Assembly: GCA_903847545.1 (NCBI GenBank) | Contig: CAINDZ010000058.1 | Span: 1 to 8,340, forward strand | DNA length: 8,340 bases | Origin: an uncultured bacterium | GTDB lineage: Bacteria; Krumholzibacteriota; Krumholzibacteriia; LZORAL124-64-63 | Reading direction: 5' to 3' | Shown: positions 1 through 5,993 of the stretch, piece by piece | Position numbering within the stretch: the first letter of the stretch is position 1 | Layout: every line of letters begins with the position of its first letter | The notes under the pieces: generated by a model | What the model was told of the DNA's origin: nothing | Seen by the model: the letters and a program-made list of their open reading frames with translations, nothing else | The model's database searches: none | Made by a program: the position numbers and the translations under genes

Positions 1-500
1 GCCGCCTCGGACTTGCCGAAGCGCTGCAGGAACTCCTCGTAGCCCTGCCGGGCCAGGTCGTTGTTCCCGCGCGTGCGGTCGGCCTCGGCCGCCTGGAAGA
101 TGCTGCGCCCCTCCTCGGGCAGCGCGTCGGCGCCACCGCCCTGCGAAGGCTTGTAGTCGCCGAGCGTCGGGATGCCCTGCCGGCTGGCCAGCAGGTCGAC
201 GCGGGCCGAGAGCTCACGCATGTACTGGGCGTTGTCGTCCAGTTTCTGCATGAGTTGATCCAAACGTGCGGACACCTGGCTCAGCTTGGCCAGGCGCATC
301 GCCGACGACTCGTCGCCGGCGTCCTTGTCCATGCGCATGAGCTGGCTGAGGGCCTGCACCTCCTGCAGGAGGCGCTTGTTCTCGGCCTGCATGCGCGCGA
401 CCTGGTCGCGGTTGTCCTGCACCGCGACCTCGATGCGGTTGAGCTGCGGGGCGCAGCCGGCAAGCAGCAGCAGCCCCGCAGCCATCACCAGGTGGCGCAT
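1..500 (-). CDS. cpoB: Tol-Pal system protein CpoB/YbgF, partial (C-terminus off the left edge)
   Basis: This is the start of a periplasmic lipoprotein that runs open off the window at base 1; 166 codons are visible. Reading from ATG 500-498, the protein opens with a short hydrophobic signal and a lipobox, LLLLAGC, with the lipidated Cys at residue 16. A heptad-rich, Gln/Leu/Arg coiled coil follows (about residues 20-108), then a short linker, then the first helix pair of a TPR-like repeat (about 132-166, SIFQAAEADRTRGNNDLARQ). This lipoprotein/coiled-coil/TPR layout directly after pal is that of YbgF/CpoB, which in E. coli works with TolA and PBP1B to couple outer-membrane constriction to peptidoglycan synthesis. 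E. coli CpoB is a soluble periplasmic protein, so the lipobox here is a difference seen in other phyla. The ATG lies 5 nt after the pal stop, so the two are probably co-translated. The TPR part downstream cannot be checked. Confidence 0.85.
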   Translation of the reverse strand, partial: MRHLVMAAGLLLLAGCAPQLNRIEVAVQDNRDQVARMQAENKRLLQEVQALSQLMRMDKDAGDESSAMRLAKLSQVSARLDQLMQKLDDNAQYMRELSARVDLLASRQGIPTLGDYKPSQGGGADALPEEGRSIFQAAEADRTRGNNDLARQGYEEFLQRFGKSEA

Positions 501-505
501 CCGCG

Positions 506-1042
506 TCACGGGCGCTCGAAGTGCGCGCGGCGGTTCTGGGCCCAGTCGGCCTCGGTGTGGCCGGCGTTGAACGGGCGGCTCTCGCCGTAGCTGGTCTGCT
601 TGACCTTGCCCGGCGCCACGCCCAGGCTGACCAGGTAGTCGCGGACGATCTTCGCACGCTTCTCGCCCAGGGCGATGTTGTACTCGATCGTGCCGCGCTC
701 GTCGCAGTGGCCGGCGACCATCACCGTCACGCCCGCTTCCTTCAGGATGCGCGCGTTGCGGTTGAGCACGCCCATCTGCGCATCGTCGAGCTCGTACTTG
801 TCGTACCCGAAGAAGACGTCCTCGATGCCGTACTTCGAGGGCTCGAGGTTCTCGTAGTCGGGGCCCTTCGGCTGCACGGGCTCGGGCTTGGGGGCCTCGG
901 CGATCTTCTCGACCGGGGCCTGCTCCACCGGCGCGGGCTCGGTGACCACCGGCGGCTTCTTGCTGCAACCGCCCAGCACGGCCAACGCCAGCGCGAGCGC
1001 GAGCACCACGAGCCACAGCCGGGACAACGATCCGTTCTTCAT
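506..1042 (-). CDS. pal: Peptidoglycan-associated lipoprotein Pal
   Basis: A 178-residue outer-membrane lipoprotein that binds peptidoglycan and forms the outer end of the Tol-Pal machine. Residues 1-25 are a lipoprotein signal with a long Leu/Ala stretch and lipobox VLGGC (lipidated Cys26). Residues 28-60 are a Pro/Glu/Lys-rich tether. From about 72 to 178 lies an OmpA-like domain with the Pal signature GHCDERGTIEYNIALGEKRA at 111-130, SYGESRP at 141-147, and the conserved NRR near the C-terminus (170-172). The length matches the family. The ATG at 1042-1040 is preceded by AAGGAG at 8-nt spacing; an in-frame ATG at 1105 would add 21 atypical residues, overlap the tolB end and hide the signal peptide, so it was rejected. 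The gene lies 28 nt after tolB and 5 nt before cpoB, in standard operon order. Identification is firm. Confidence 0.97.
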   Translation of the reverse strand: MKNGSLSRLWLVVLALALALAVLGGCSKKPPVVTEPAPVEQAPVEKIAEAPKPEPVQPKGPDYENLEPSKYGIEDVFFGYDKYELDDAQMGVLNRNARILKEAGVTVMVAGHCDERGTIEYNIALGEKRAKIVRDYLVSLGVAPGKVKQTSYGESRPFNAGHTEADWAQNRRAHFERP

Positions 1043-1050
1043 GTCGACCA

Positions 1051-1056
1051 CTCCTT
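1051..1056 (-). promoter_or_regulatory. Shine-Dalgarno site of pal
   Basis: AAGGAG on the minus strand, 8 nt before the pal ATG at 1042, inside the 28-nt tolB-pal gap. It decides the pal start against the in-frame upstream ATG at 1105. It is one of the best ribosome binding sites in the window, which fits the high abundance expected of Pal. Confidence 0.8.
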
Positions 1057-1070
1057 GGTTTGCCCGGGAC

Positions 1071-2342
1071 CTAGTGGGACCAGCCCGGGGTGATATCGGG
1101 GTCATTCCCGAAAGTCAGTTGGCGGAATCCGTTCTCCACCACGTCGTAAACGTACAGCTTGGAGGTCCCGGACTTGTCGGAGGCGAACACCAGGTGCCTG
1201 CCGTCGGGAGCCCAGCTGGGGTCTTCGCAGTTGCGCCACGAGGCGTCGGTGACGATCCGGCGGTCCTCGCCGCCGGGCCTCATCACGACGATCTGCGTCA
1301 GCACGTCCTCGCGCGTCGCGTACGCCAGCCACTCGCCGCTGGGCGACAGGGTGGCCGAGTCGTTGTACTTGCCCTCGAAGGTGACACGGCGTTTCCCGGC
1401 GCCTTCGCGGTCGATCATATATAACTGCGGGGTACCGCTGCTGTCACTCGTAAAAACCAGTTCCCGGCCGTTTGGGGCCCAACTGGGGCTGATTTCGATG
1501 GCCGGCGAGACCGTCAGGCGCTTGACGATCGCGCCCTCCGGGGTGATCCGGTAGACCTCGGGGTCGCCCGACTTGGACAGCGAGATAAGGAGTTCCTTGC
1601 CGTCGGGACTCCAGTCGGCGCCCAGGTTCAGCCCCTCCATCGACAGGACCTGCCTGACCGCCCCGGTGGCCGTCTCCAGAAAGTACAGTCCCTGCTGGCC
1701 GCCCCGGTAGCTGGTGAACGCGATGCGCGCGGCGTCGGGCGACCAGTCCGGGCACAGGTTCAGGGTCCGGTTGGCGGTCAGGCGCAGGAGTCCCTCGCCG
1801 TCGTAGTCGACCACATAGATGTCGCGGCGGTCGCCCCGACCGCGCGAGAACGCGATCCGCGTCAGGGCGATGCCCTCGCTGCCGGTGGTCGTGCGCACGA
1901 CCTCGTTCGCGAAATGGTGGGCCGTGGTGCGCACCTGCTCGGGCGCCGGCTTGTAGCGCTTGGTCAGCACGAGCTGGCGGTCGGGCCACGACAGCAGGTT
2001 CAGGTTCACGACCAGGACGCCGTCGCTCCCGCGCTCGACCGTCGCCTCGGTGGTCCAGCTGAAGGGCAGCTCCTTGTCCGGGAAGCCGGGGCCGCCCACG
2101 CGGAACAGCCCGCTCAGCAGCAGGTCGTTGGCCAGGACCTCGCGCAGGCGGGCGGCCGTCTCCTGGACCCCGCGGTCATCGCCGAGCCCGCGAAAATCCC
2201 CCACCCTCAGATCGGTCTTCAGCACGGCGGTGGCCGTGTGCTCGATCGACACCTCGGTCCGCCCGCCGCCCTGGGCCAGGGCCGGCAGGGAGCCCAGGCA
2301 ACAGGCGGCAAGCACGAGGAAGCAGGTCGCGCGCATCTTCAT
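1071..2342 (-). CDS. tolB: Tol-Pal system beta-propeller protein TolB
   Basis: A 423-residue periplasmic protein that binds Pal and links it to TolA. It starts with a Sec signal peptide with a likely cut after ALA at residue 23. An N-terminal alpha/beta domain follows (about 28-160; it includes the ANDLLLSGLFRV segment at 71-82 typical of TolB), then a C-terminal six-bladed propeller (about 160-423). Repeated blade signatures are visible: DWSPDA (199-204), DWSPDG (243-248), SWAPNG (287-292), LSPSG (332-336) and SWAPDG (376-381), each followed by a hydrophobic strand and then an aspartate/serine turn. Length and order match the family. The start ATG overlaps the stop of the upstream TonB-type gene (ATGA, 4 nt), so translation is probably coupled. 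A second ATG two codons later is possible. The stop is TAG at 1073-1071. Around 1416-1450 the codons turn unusually AT-rich, including a TTA leucine codon. Confidence 0.97.
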   Translation of the reverse strand: MKMRATCFLVLAACCLGSLPALAQGGGRTEVSIEHTATAVLKTDLRVGDFRGLGDDRGVQETAARLREVLANDLLLSGLFRVGGPGFPDKELPFSWTTEATVERGSDGVLVVNLNLLSWPDRQLVLTKRYKPAPEQVRTTAHHFANEVVRTTTGSEGIALTRIAFSRGRGDRRDIYVVDYDGEGLLRLTANRTLNLCPDWSPDAARIAFTSYRGGQQGLYFLETATGAVRQVLSMEGLNLGADWSPDGKELLISLSKSGDPEVYRITPEGAIVKRLTVSPAIEISPSWAPNGRELVFTSDSSGTPQLYMIDREGAGKRRVTFEGKYNDSATLSPSGEWLAYATREDVLTQIVVMRPGGEDRRIVTDASWRNCEDPSWAPDGRHLVFASDKSGTSKLYVYDVVENGFRQLTFGNDPDITPGWSH

Positions 2343-3055
2343 TGGGCTCCGGGCTCCAGTCTGAAATCGAAGGTGACACCGAGGTCGTCGCCCCGGAATT
2401 GCGGAGGCAGCGGCGGCAGGCGCGTGGTCTGCACGGCCCGCACCGCCTCGCGATCGTAGACGCCGATGCCGCTGTTGCGGACCAGCTTGACCTGCGTCAC
2501 CAGCCCGGCGCGGTTGACCACGAAGTGCACGCTGCAGGAGACCTCGGCCCGCTGCCCGAAACCGAGCTGGCGCGGGTTCCAGTTCGCGATGACCCGCCCC
2601 TTGACGGCCTCGAGGTAGTAGGCGAACGGGAAGTCGCGGTCGGTGCCGCTGACGCCCGGCCCCCCCATGCCGACCCCGGCGGCCCCGCCGCGCCCGACGC
2701 CGGTCGAGCCCGGCGACCCGGTCCCACCAACCTTGCCCGTGGCCGGCGCGGGCCCGGGCAAGCCCTCGCTGCGGACCGCCGGCTTCGGCTTGTCCTTGGG
2801 CTTCGGCTTCTCCTTCGGCAGCTGCTTGGGCGGCCGGGCGGCGTCCGGCTTGGCGACGGGCTCGACCGGCGTCGTCGTGGGCTCACTGACGGTCACGGCG
2901 GCGGCCGGCGCGCGGCCTCGCGGCCCCTCTACCAGGCGCACGTTGATCACGCTCGGTTCCGCCACCTGCGGCCGGCCGGCGACGCTCCCGTACAGCAACA
3001 GCCCGGCGAACGCCAGGGCGTGCAGGGCCAGCGAGGCCGGGATGCCGCGCTGCAT
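2339..3055 (-). CDS. tolA: TonB-family energy-transducing protein acting as TolA
   Basis: Encodes about 238 residues. One N-terminal membrane anchor (about 7-27) with a short cytoplasmic tip is followed by a Pro/Lys-rich periplasmic linker (about 55-95, including PKEKPKPKDKPKP), a Gly-rich stretch (about 105-138, GGTGSPGSTGVGRGG and onward) and a C-terminal TonB/TolA fold (about 142-236: YYLEAVKGRVIANWNP, then VNRAGLVTQVKLVRNSG). Because it sits between tolR and tolB, I infer it serves as TolA, carrying energy from TolQR to TolB/Pal. The C-terminal domain looks like the generic TonB_C family, and the long helical coiled coil of E. coli TolA is missing. The start is GTG ATG in tandem: GTG at 3058 is 1 nt past the tolR stop and ATG at 3055 is 3 nt later. 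GGAAGAGG at 3073-3066 can serve both; I chose the ATG. A role as a true TonB for siderophore receptors is less likely here. Confidence 0.88.
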   Translation of the reverse strand: MQRGIPASLALHALAFAGLLLYGSVAGRPQVAEPSVINVRLVEGPRGRAPAAAVTVSEPTTTPVEPVAKPDAARPPKQLPKEKPKPKDKPKPAVRSEGLPGPAPATGKVGGTGSPGSTGVGRGGAAGVGMGGPGVSGTDRDFPFAYYLEAVKGRVIANWNPRQLGFGQRAEVSCSVHFVVNRAGLVTQVKLVRNSGIGVYDREAVRAVQTTRLPPLPPQFRGDDLGVTFDFRLEPGAQ

Positions 3056-3059
3056 CACG

Positions 3060-3488
3060 TCAGCGCCTCTTCCCGCCCGCGGGCGCGGAAACCGGCTGGT
3101 CGGCGACCAGGCTCAGGTTCACGAAGCCCTGCTTCTCCACCGCCGCCATCAGCTTCAGCACGAAGCCGTAGGGGACTTCCTCGTCGCAGCGCAGGTAGAC
3201 CGGGATCGTGGCCTTGTCGGCCGCGTAGGGTTCGAGCATGCCGGCGAGGTCGGTCATCGCCACGGCCTGCTCCTGGAAGAAGACCTGCCGCGTGGCGGTC
3301 ACCGAGATGACCGGGCCCTCCTTGACGATCACCTCGCGCGTCTCGGTCTCCGGGAGGTTCACCTCGACCCCGCCCTGGATGTACGGCGCCGTCAGCATGA
3401 AGATGATGAGCATGCAGAGCACCACGTCAACCAGCGGCGTGATGTTGATGGCCGCCATGGCCGGGTAGCGTCGGCGTCGGAGCGCCAT
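3060..3488 (-). CDS. tolR: Biopolymer transporter ExbD/TolR family, TolR
   Basis: A 142-residue inner-membrane protein, the rotor/plug partner of TolQ in the proton-driven Tol motor. It has a short basic cytoplasmic tip (ALRRRRYPAM), the family hallmark INITPLVDVVLCMLIIFM (residues 14-31) that starts the single transmembrane helix, and a periplasmic domain of about 100 residues beginning GGVEVNLPETET. Asp21 in PLVD matches the essential membrane Asp23 of E. coli TolR that carries protons. The periplasmic part keeps the ExbD/TolR pattern VYLRCDEEVPYGFVLKLM (97-114). The reading frame is open far upstream (to about 4388), but the start is fixed at 3488 by homology and by the TGATG overlap with the tolQ stop (1 nt). 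It is followed by the TonB-like gene after 1-4 nt. A neutral ExbD label is the only serious alternative; the context says TolR. Confidence 0.96.
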   Translation of the reverse strand: MALRRRRYPAMAAINITPLVDVVLCMLIIFMLTAPYIQGGVEVNLPETETREVIVKEGPVISVTATRQVFFQEQAVAMTDLAGMLEPYAADKATIPVYLRCDEEVPYGFVLKLMAAVEKQGFVNLSLVADQPVSAPAGGKRR

Positions 3489-4189
3489 CAGTGGGCCTCG
3501 CCGCGCCGGGATGCCTCGGCCTGTCCGGCCGACTCCTCGAGGATGGAACGCAGGCGGTCCAGCTCGTTCGTCACCAGGTCCAGGCGCCGCACCAGGAGGT
3601 TGTAGAACACGACCGCCGGGATGGCCGCGGCCAGGCCGGCCACCGTGGTGATGAGGGCCTCGGCGATGCCGGGCGCCACCACGGTCAGGTTGGCGCTGTG
3701 CATCGAGGCCATGCTCCAGAAGCTGGTCATGATGCCCCACACCGTGCCGAGCAGGCCCATGAACGGGGCGACGGTCACCGTGGTGGACAGGACGACGACG
3801 TAGCGCTCGAGGTGCTCGATCTCCAGGTACGAGACGCGCTCGCAGGCGCGCCGGACGCCCTCGAGGTCGCGCGCGCCGGCGGCTTCGCTCATGACGTTGC
3901 ACAGGGGCAGGTCGCCGTTCGCGCCGCACCAGGCCAGGAAGTCGCGCCGCGAGTACTGGCCGGCCAGCCAGCGCTCGCAGTGGTCCCAGAACGCGGCGTG
4001 GCCCTTGCGGATGCGCGCGAGCGTCCGCGTCTTGTCGATGTAGATGGCCCACGAGAGGACGGACCCCGCCAGCAGCAGGAACAGGATCAGCTTCCCGAAG
4101 AAGGTCGACGTGTTGATGAGGGTCATGACGTCGCCCGCGGTCAACGCCCCCAGGACAGGGGTCGGCATGACGGCGAAGGTGAAGGCCAT
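3488..4189 (-). CDS. tolQ: MotA/TolQ/ExbB proton channel family protein TolQ
   Basis: A 233-residue inner-membrane protein, the channel subunit of the Tol motor. It has three membrane helices in the family layout: TM1 about 29-51, a long cytoplasmic loop about 52-118, TM2 about 121-147 with the signature GLLGTVWGIM (135-144), and TM3 about 163-191, opening PGIAEALITTVAGLAAAIPA. The Thr and small residues in TM2/TM3 line the proton path in the family. The start is set by AAGGAGG 4 nt upstream of ATG 4189; the longer in-frame ATG at 4243 adds 18 polar residues and lacks a good binding site. The gene overlaps tolR by 1 nt. It is preceded by a 195-nt non-coding spacer, so it may be the head of the tol operon, although no strong promoter is visible in that spacer. 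Confidence 0.96.
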   Translation of the reverse strand: MAFTFAVMPTPVLGALTAGDVMTLINTSTFFGKLILFLLLAGSVLSWAIYIDKTRTLARIRKGHAAFWDHCERWLAGQYSRRDFLAWCGANGDLPLCNVMSEAAGARDLEGVRRACERVSYLEIEHLERYVVVLSTTVTVAPFMGLLGTVWGIMTSFWSMASMHSANLTVVAPGIAEALITTVAGLAAAIPAVVFYNLLVRRLDLVTNELDRLRSILEESAGQAEASRRGEAH

Positions 4190-4193
4190 GGGC

Positions 4194-4200
4194 CCTCCTT
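4194..4200 (-). promoter_or_regulatory. Shine-Dalgarno site of tolQ
   Basis: AAGGAGG, a near-perfect anti-16S match, with 4 nt between it and the tolQ ATG at 4189. It decides the start in favour of 4189 over the in-frame ATG at 4243. Confidence 0.8.
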
Positions 4201-4258
4201 GGCGGAGCGGGGTGCTGGAATCGGCTGGCCGGTCGCGCTCCATCTTGACCGGATCCGC

Positions 4259-4277
4259 CCGGGCCCTCCTGGCCCGG
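4259..4277 (-). repeat. Perfect 7-bp inverted repeat upstream of tolQ
   Basis: CCGGGCC and GGCCCGG are separated by 5 nt. On the minus-strand transcript the loop reads AGGAG, a Shine-Dalgarno-like core presented in the loop, about 70 nt before the tolQ ATG. No U-tract follows, so it is not a classic terminator. Chance is possible at this GC. Confidence 0.4.
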
Positions 4278-4350
4278 CGCCGACGCCCGGAGGCGACGGC
4301 CGCGTGTGCGGGGCGCCCGACGGGTGCCCGGAATGCGTCTACCCGGAAGC

Positions 4351-4375
4351 GGACGGCCGGTTCCCGCAGCCGTCC
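4351..4375 (-). terminator. Stem-loop just after the Minf_1886 gene; possible weak terminator or processing site
   Basis: On the transcript, GGACGGC pairs with GCCGTCC (7 bp). A 2-nt bulge (TG) and an inner 3-bp stem, CGG/CCG, with a GAA loop extend it. It begins 9 nt after the TGA at 4387-4385. The following bases are GCTTCCGGG, not a T-run, so intrinsic termination would be inefficient. It could partly separate this gene from tol, or protect a 3' end. Confidence 0.35.
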
Positions 4376-4384
4376 CGGGCAGGC

Positions 4385-4762
4385 TCAACCCTCCGCGCGG
4401 AGGGCCTTCAGCGCGAACGCGCTCTCGAAGTCGAACTTGTCGATGAAATCGCTGAGCGAATCCCGTTCGCGGCGGCTCATCAGGCCCGCGTCCACCAGGT
4501 GGAAGACCACGCGGCCGAAGTCCAGCGTCGTGCGCACGCCCCAGGCCCTGAAGACATCCGGGGCCATGACCCCGAACCTTTCGCCGCCAAGGTCCCGCAC
4601 GGAATCCAGGAGGTCCTCACCGGTCACGTGGCCGCCCTCGGGGCTGGCCGCGACGGCCTGCTCGAGCGCCTCCAGGACGAAGAAGTAGGCGTCGGGGCGG
4701 AACACGCCGCGGCGCCCGGCGAGGTCGTGGATGGTCTGCAGCAGTTCCAGGGTGTCGCTCAC
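4385..4762 (-). CDS. Minf_1886 family protein (function unknown)
   Basis: A small soluble protein of 125 residues with no signal peptide or membrane helix. From memory of the family, it matches the Minf_1886 / verruco-planctomycete-type conserved proteins. The pattern runs: an N-terminal helix, then PDAYFFVLEALEQAV, a charged helix starting HVTGEDLLDSVRDL, then FGVMAPDVFRAWGVR, DFGRVVFHLVDAGLMS and a C-terminal acidic/aromatic tail (DFIDKFDFESAF). No enzymatic motif is obvious and no function is known to me. An ATG at 4807 is in frame, but it overlaps the -10 box of a strong predicted promoter, so it should lie outside the transcript, and the 15 residues it adds are basic and non-conserved. 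GTG 4762 has AAGGA 8 nt upstream and gives the usual family length, so I chose it. It lies between bshA and the tol operon. Confidence 0.82.
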   Translation of the reverse strand: MSDTLELLQTIHDLAGRRGVFRPDAYFFVLEALEQAVAASPEGGHVTGEDLLDSVRDLGGERFGVMAPDVFRAWGVRTTLDFGRVVFHLVDAGLMSRRERDSLSDFIDKFDFESAFALKALRAEG

Positions 4763-4770
4763 GTCCCACG

Positions 4771-4775
4771 TCCTT
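4771..4775 (-). promoter_or_regulatory. Shine-Dalgarno site of the Minf_1886 gene
   Basis: AAGGA, 8 nt before the GTG at 4762. Together with the promoter at 4806-4833 it argues for the GTG start rather than the ATG at 4807. Confidence 0.65.
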
Positions 4776-4805
4776 CGGCGCGCCGGTCGGGGGCGGCCTG
4801 ACGTC

Positions 4806-4833
4806 ATTGTATGGCCACCCGGCGTTCTGTCAA
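4806..4833 (-). promoter_or_regulatory. Near-consensus sigma-70 promoter for the Minf_1886 gene (and perhaps tol)
   Basis: On the minus strand, TTGACA (4833-4828, a perfect -35) is followed after 16 nt by TACAAT (4811-4806, one mismatch to TATAAT). The -35 contains the TGA stop of bshA (4832-4830). Transcription would start near 4800-4798, giving a leader of about 37 nt to the GTG at 4762. In this GC-rich DNA such a hexamer pair at good spacing is unlikely by chance. No experiment supports it here. Confidence 0.65.
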
Positions 4834-5993
4834 CTGTCGCGGCGGAAGGTCGTGCGCAGCGGGCCCGGGGCCAGCAGGCGGTCGTACAGGTCGAGGTACT
4901 TCTTGACGACGCAGGGCGCCCCGAAATCCCCGGCCGCGTCCCGCCGGGCCTCCTCGGCCATGTGCTGGCGCAGGGTGTCGTCGCCGAGGACGCGCAGGGC
5001 GGCCTCGGCCATGCCGTCGAGGTCGTCGGGGTCCCGCAGGAAGCCGTTGATGCCGTCGTGGATGAAGGTGCCCGCCCCGCCCCGGCTCGTGGCCAGGGGC
5101 ACGACGCCGCAGGCCATCGCCTCCAGCGCCACCAGCCCGAACGACTCGTGCAACGAGGGCAGCAGCAGCAGGTCGCAGGCCGGCAGGAGCCCCTCGAGCC
5201 CCGTCACCGCCCCCAGGTGGACGACGCGGTCCTGCAGGCCGCGCGCCTGCACCGCCTCGCGGACGGCCGGCATCTCCGGCCCGTCCCCCACCAGCAGCAG
5301 ACGCGCCGGCCGGGCCGCCGCCACGCGTGCGAAGACCTCGACGACGGCCAGGGGGTTCTTCACCTTCCGGAAGTTCGACGCGTGGACGAGCAGTTTCTCG
5401 CCCGGGCCGGCGAAGCGCGCGCGCACCGCGGGGTCCGCGCCCGGGACGTACAGGCGCGCGTCCACGAAGTTCGGGATGACCTCGATGTCCTCCCCGCAGC
5501 CGAACACGCGCACGGTCTCGTCGCGCAGGAACGTCGACACGGCCGTGACGGCGTCGCTCTGCTCGATCAGGAAGCGCGTGATCGGGAAGAACGACGGCTC
5601 CTGGCCGACCAGCGTGATGTCGGTGCCGTGCAGCGTCGTGACGATCTTCACGCGGTCGGGGCCCAGCATCTGCCGCGCGAGGTAGGCGCCCGCGGCGTGC
5701 GGGATGGCGTAGTGCACGTGCAGGATGTCCAGCCCGCAGCGCAGCGCCACGTCGTGCATCGTCGAGGCCAGGCTCAGCGTGTACGGCGAATGCTGGAACA
5801 GCGGGTACTGCGGCAGGTCGACCGGGTGGTAGAAGATGTTCTGGTGGTAGTTCTCCAGGCGGAACGGCAGGTGCGTGGCGATGAAGTGCACCTCGCAGCC
5901 CAGGCGCGCCAGGTGCAGGCCGAGCTCGCTCGCGACGACACCGCTGCCGCCCTGGCTCGGATAGCAGGTGATGCCCACCGCCGGCATGCGCAT
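4830..5993 (-). CDS. bshA: N-acetyl-alpha-D-glucosaminyl L-malate synthase BshA
   Basis: A 387-residue cytoplasmic retaining glycosyltransferase (GT4, GT-B fold) for the first step of bacillithiol synthesis, UDP-GlcNAc + L-malate to GlcNAc-malate. The N-terminal half has GITCYPSQGGSGVVASELG (7-25) with the glycine-rich loop, LHVHYAIPHA (91-100) and the BshA hallmark LHGTDITLVG (121-130), followed by PSFFPITRFLIEQSDAVTAV (133-152). The C-terminal half has SNFRKVKNP (206-214), LLVGDGPE (233-240) and the EX7E motif Glu283/Glu291 (HESFGLVALEA) that binds the nucleotide sugar. The motif after it reads SRGGAGTFIHDG, where many relatives have GGxPEV. The start at ATG 5993 makes a TGATG overlap with bshB1; the frame is open upstream to 6446, but that part is the wrong frame of bshB1. 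AGGGAG lies 11 nt upstream. MshA-like or generic GT4 function is unlikely given HGTDIT and the bshB/bshC neighbours. Confidence 0.96.
   Translation of the reverse strand: MRMPAVGITCYPSQGGSGVVASELGLHLARLGCEVHFIATHLPFRLENYHQNIFYHPVDLPQYPLFQHSPYTLSLASTMHDVALRCGLDILHVHYAIPHAAGAYLARQMLGPDRVKIVTTLHGTDITLVGQEPSFFPITRFLIEQSDAVTAVSTFLRDETVRVFGCGEDIEVIPNFVDARLYVPGADPAVRARFAGPGEKLLVHASNFRKVKNPLAVVEVFARVAAARPARLLLVGDGPEMPAVREAVQARGLQDRVVHLGAVTGLEGLLPACDLLLLPSLHESFGLVALEAMACGVVPLATSRGGAGTFIHDGINGFLRDPDDLDGMAEAALRVLGDDTLRQHMAEEARRDAAGDFGAPCVVKKYLDLYDRLLAPGPLRTTFRRDS

Larger units (their letters stand above)
4190..4384 (-). other. Non-coding spacer / 5' leader between the Minf_1886 gene and tolQ
   Basis: This 195-nt stretch is the longest gene-free part of the window. 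Reading frames cross it only as upstream extensions of tolQ and tolR, with arginine/proline-rich sequence and no family signature. It holds the tolQ ribosome binding site and at least three GC-rich inverted repeats (about 4351-4375, 4312-4328 and 4259-4277). I see no convincing -35/-10 pair on the minus strand inside it. It may be a transcript leader or an attenuating region, or simply spacer DNA whose stems reflect the high GC. Confidence 0.5.

Noticed and set aside
700..715. Cysteine in the Pal motif GHCDERGT, where E. coli has GHADERGT
   Set aside because: GHCDERGT is common in Pal proteins of several phyla, so it is not unusual.
2690..2830. Low-complexity Gly- and Pro/Lys-coding DNA in the TonB-like gene as a possible tandem repeat array
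   Set aside because: The codons vary and no fixed nucleotide period is visible. It is an ordinary linker of a TonB/TolA-type protein.
3489..4388. A 442-residue minus-strand frame that would fuse a long Arg/Pro-rich N-terminus to TolR
   Set aside because: Only the last 142 residues are protein-like. The upstream part is an off-frame reading of tolQ; TolR starts at 3488 with a TGATG overlap.
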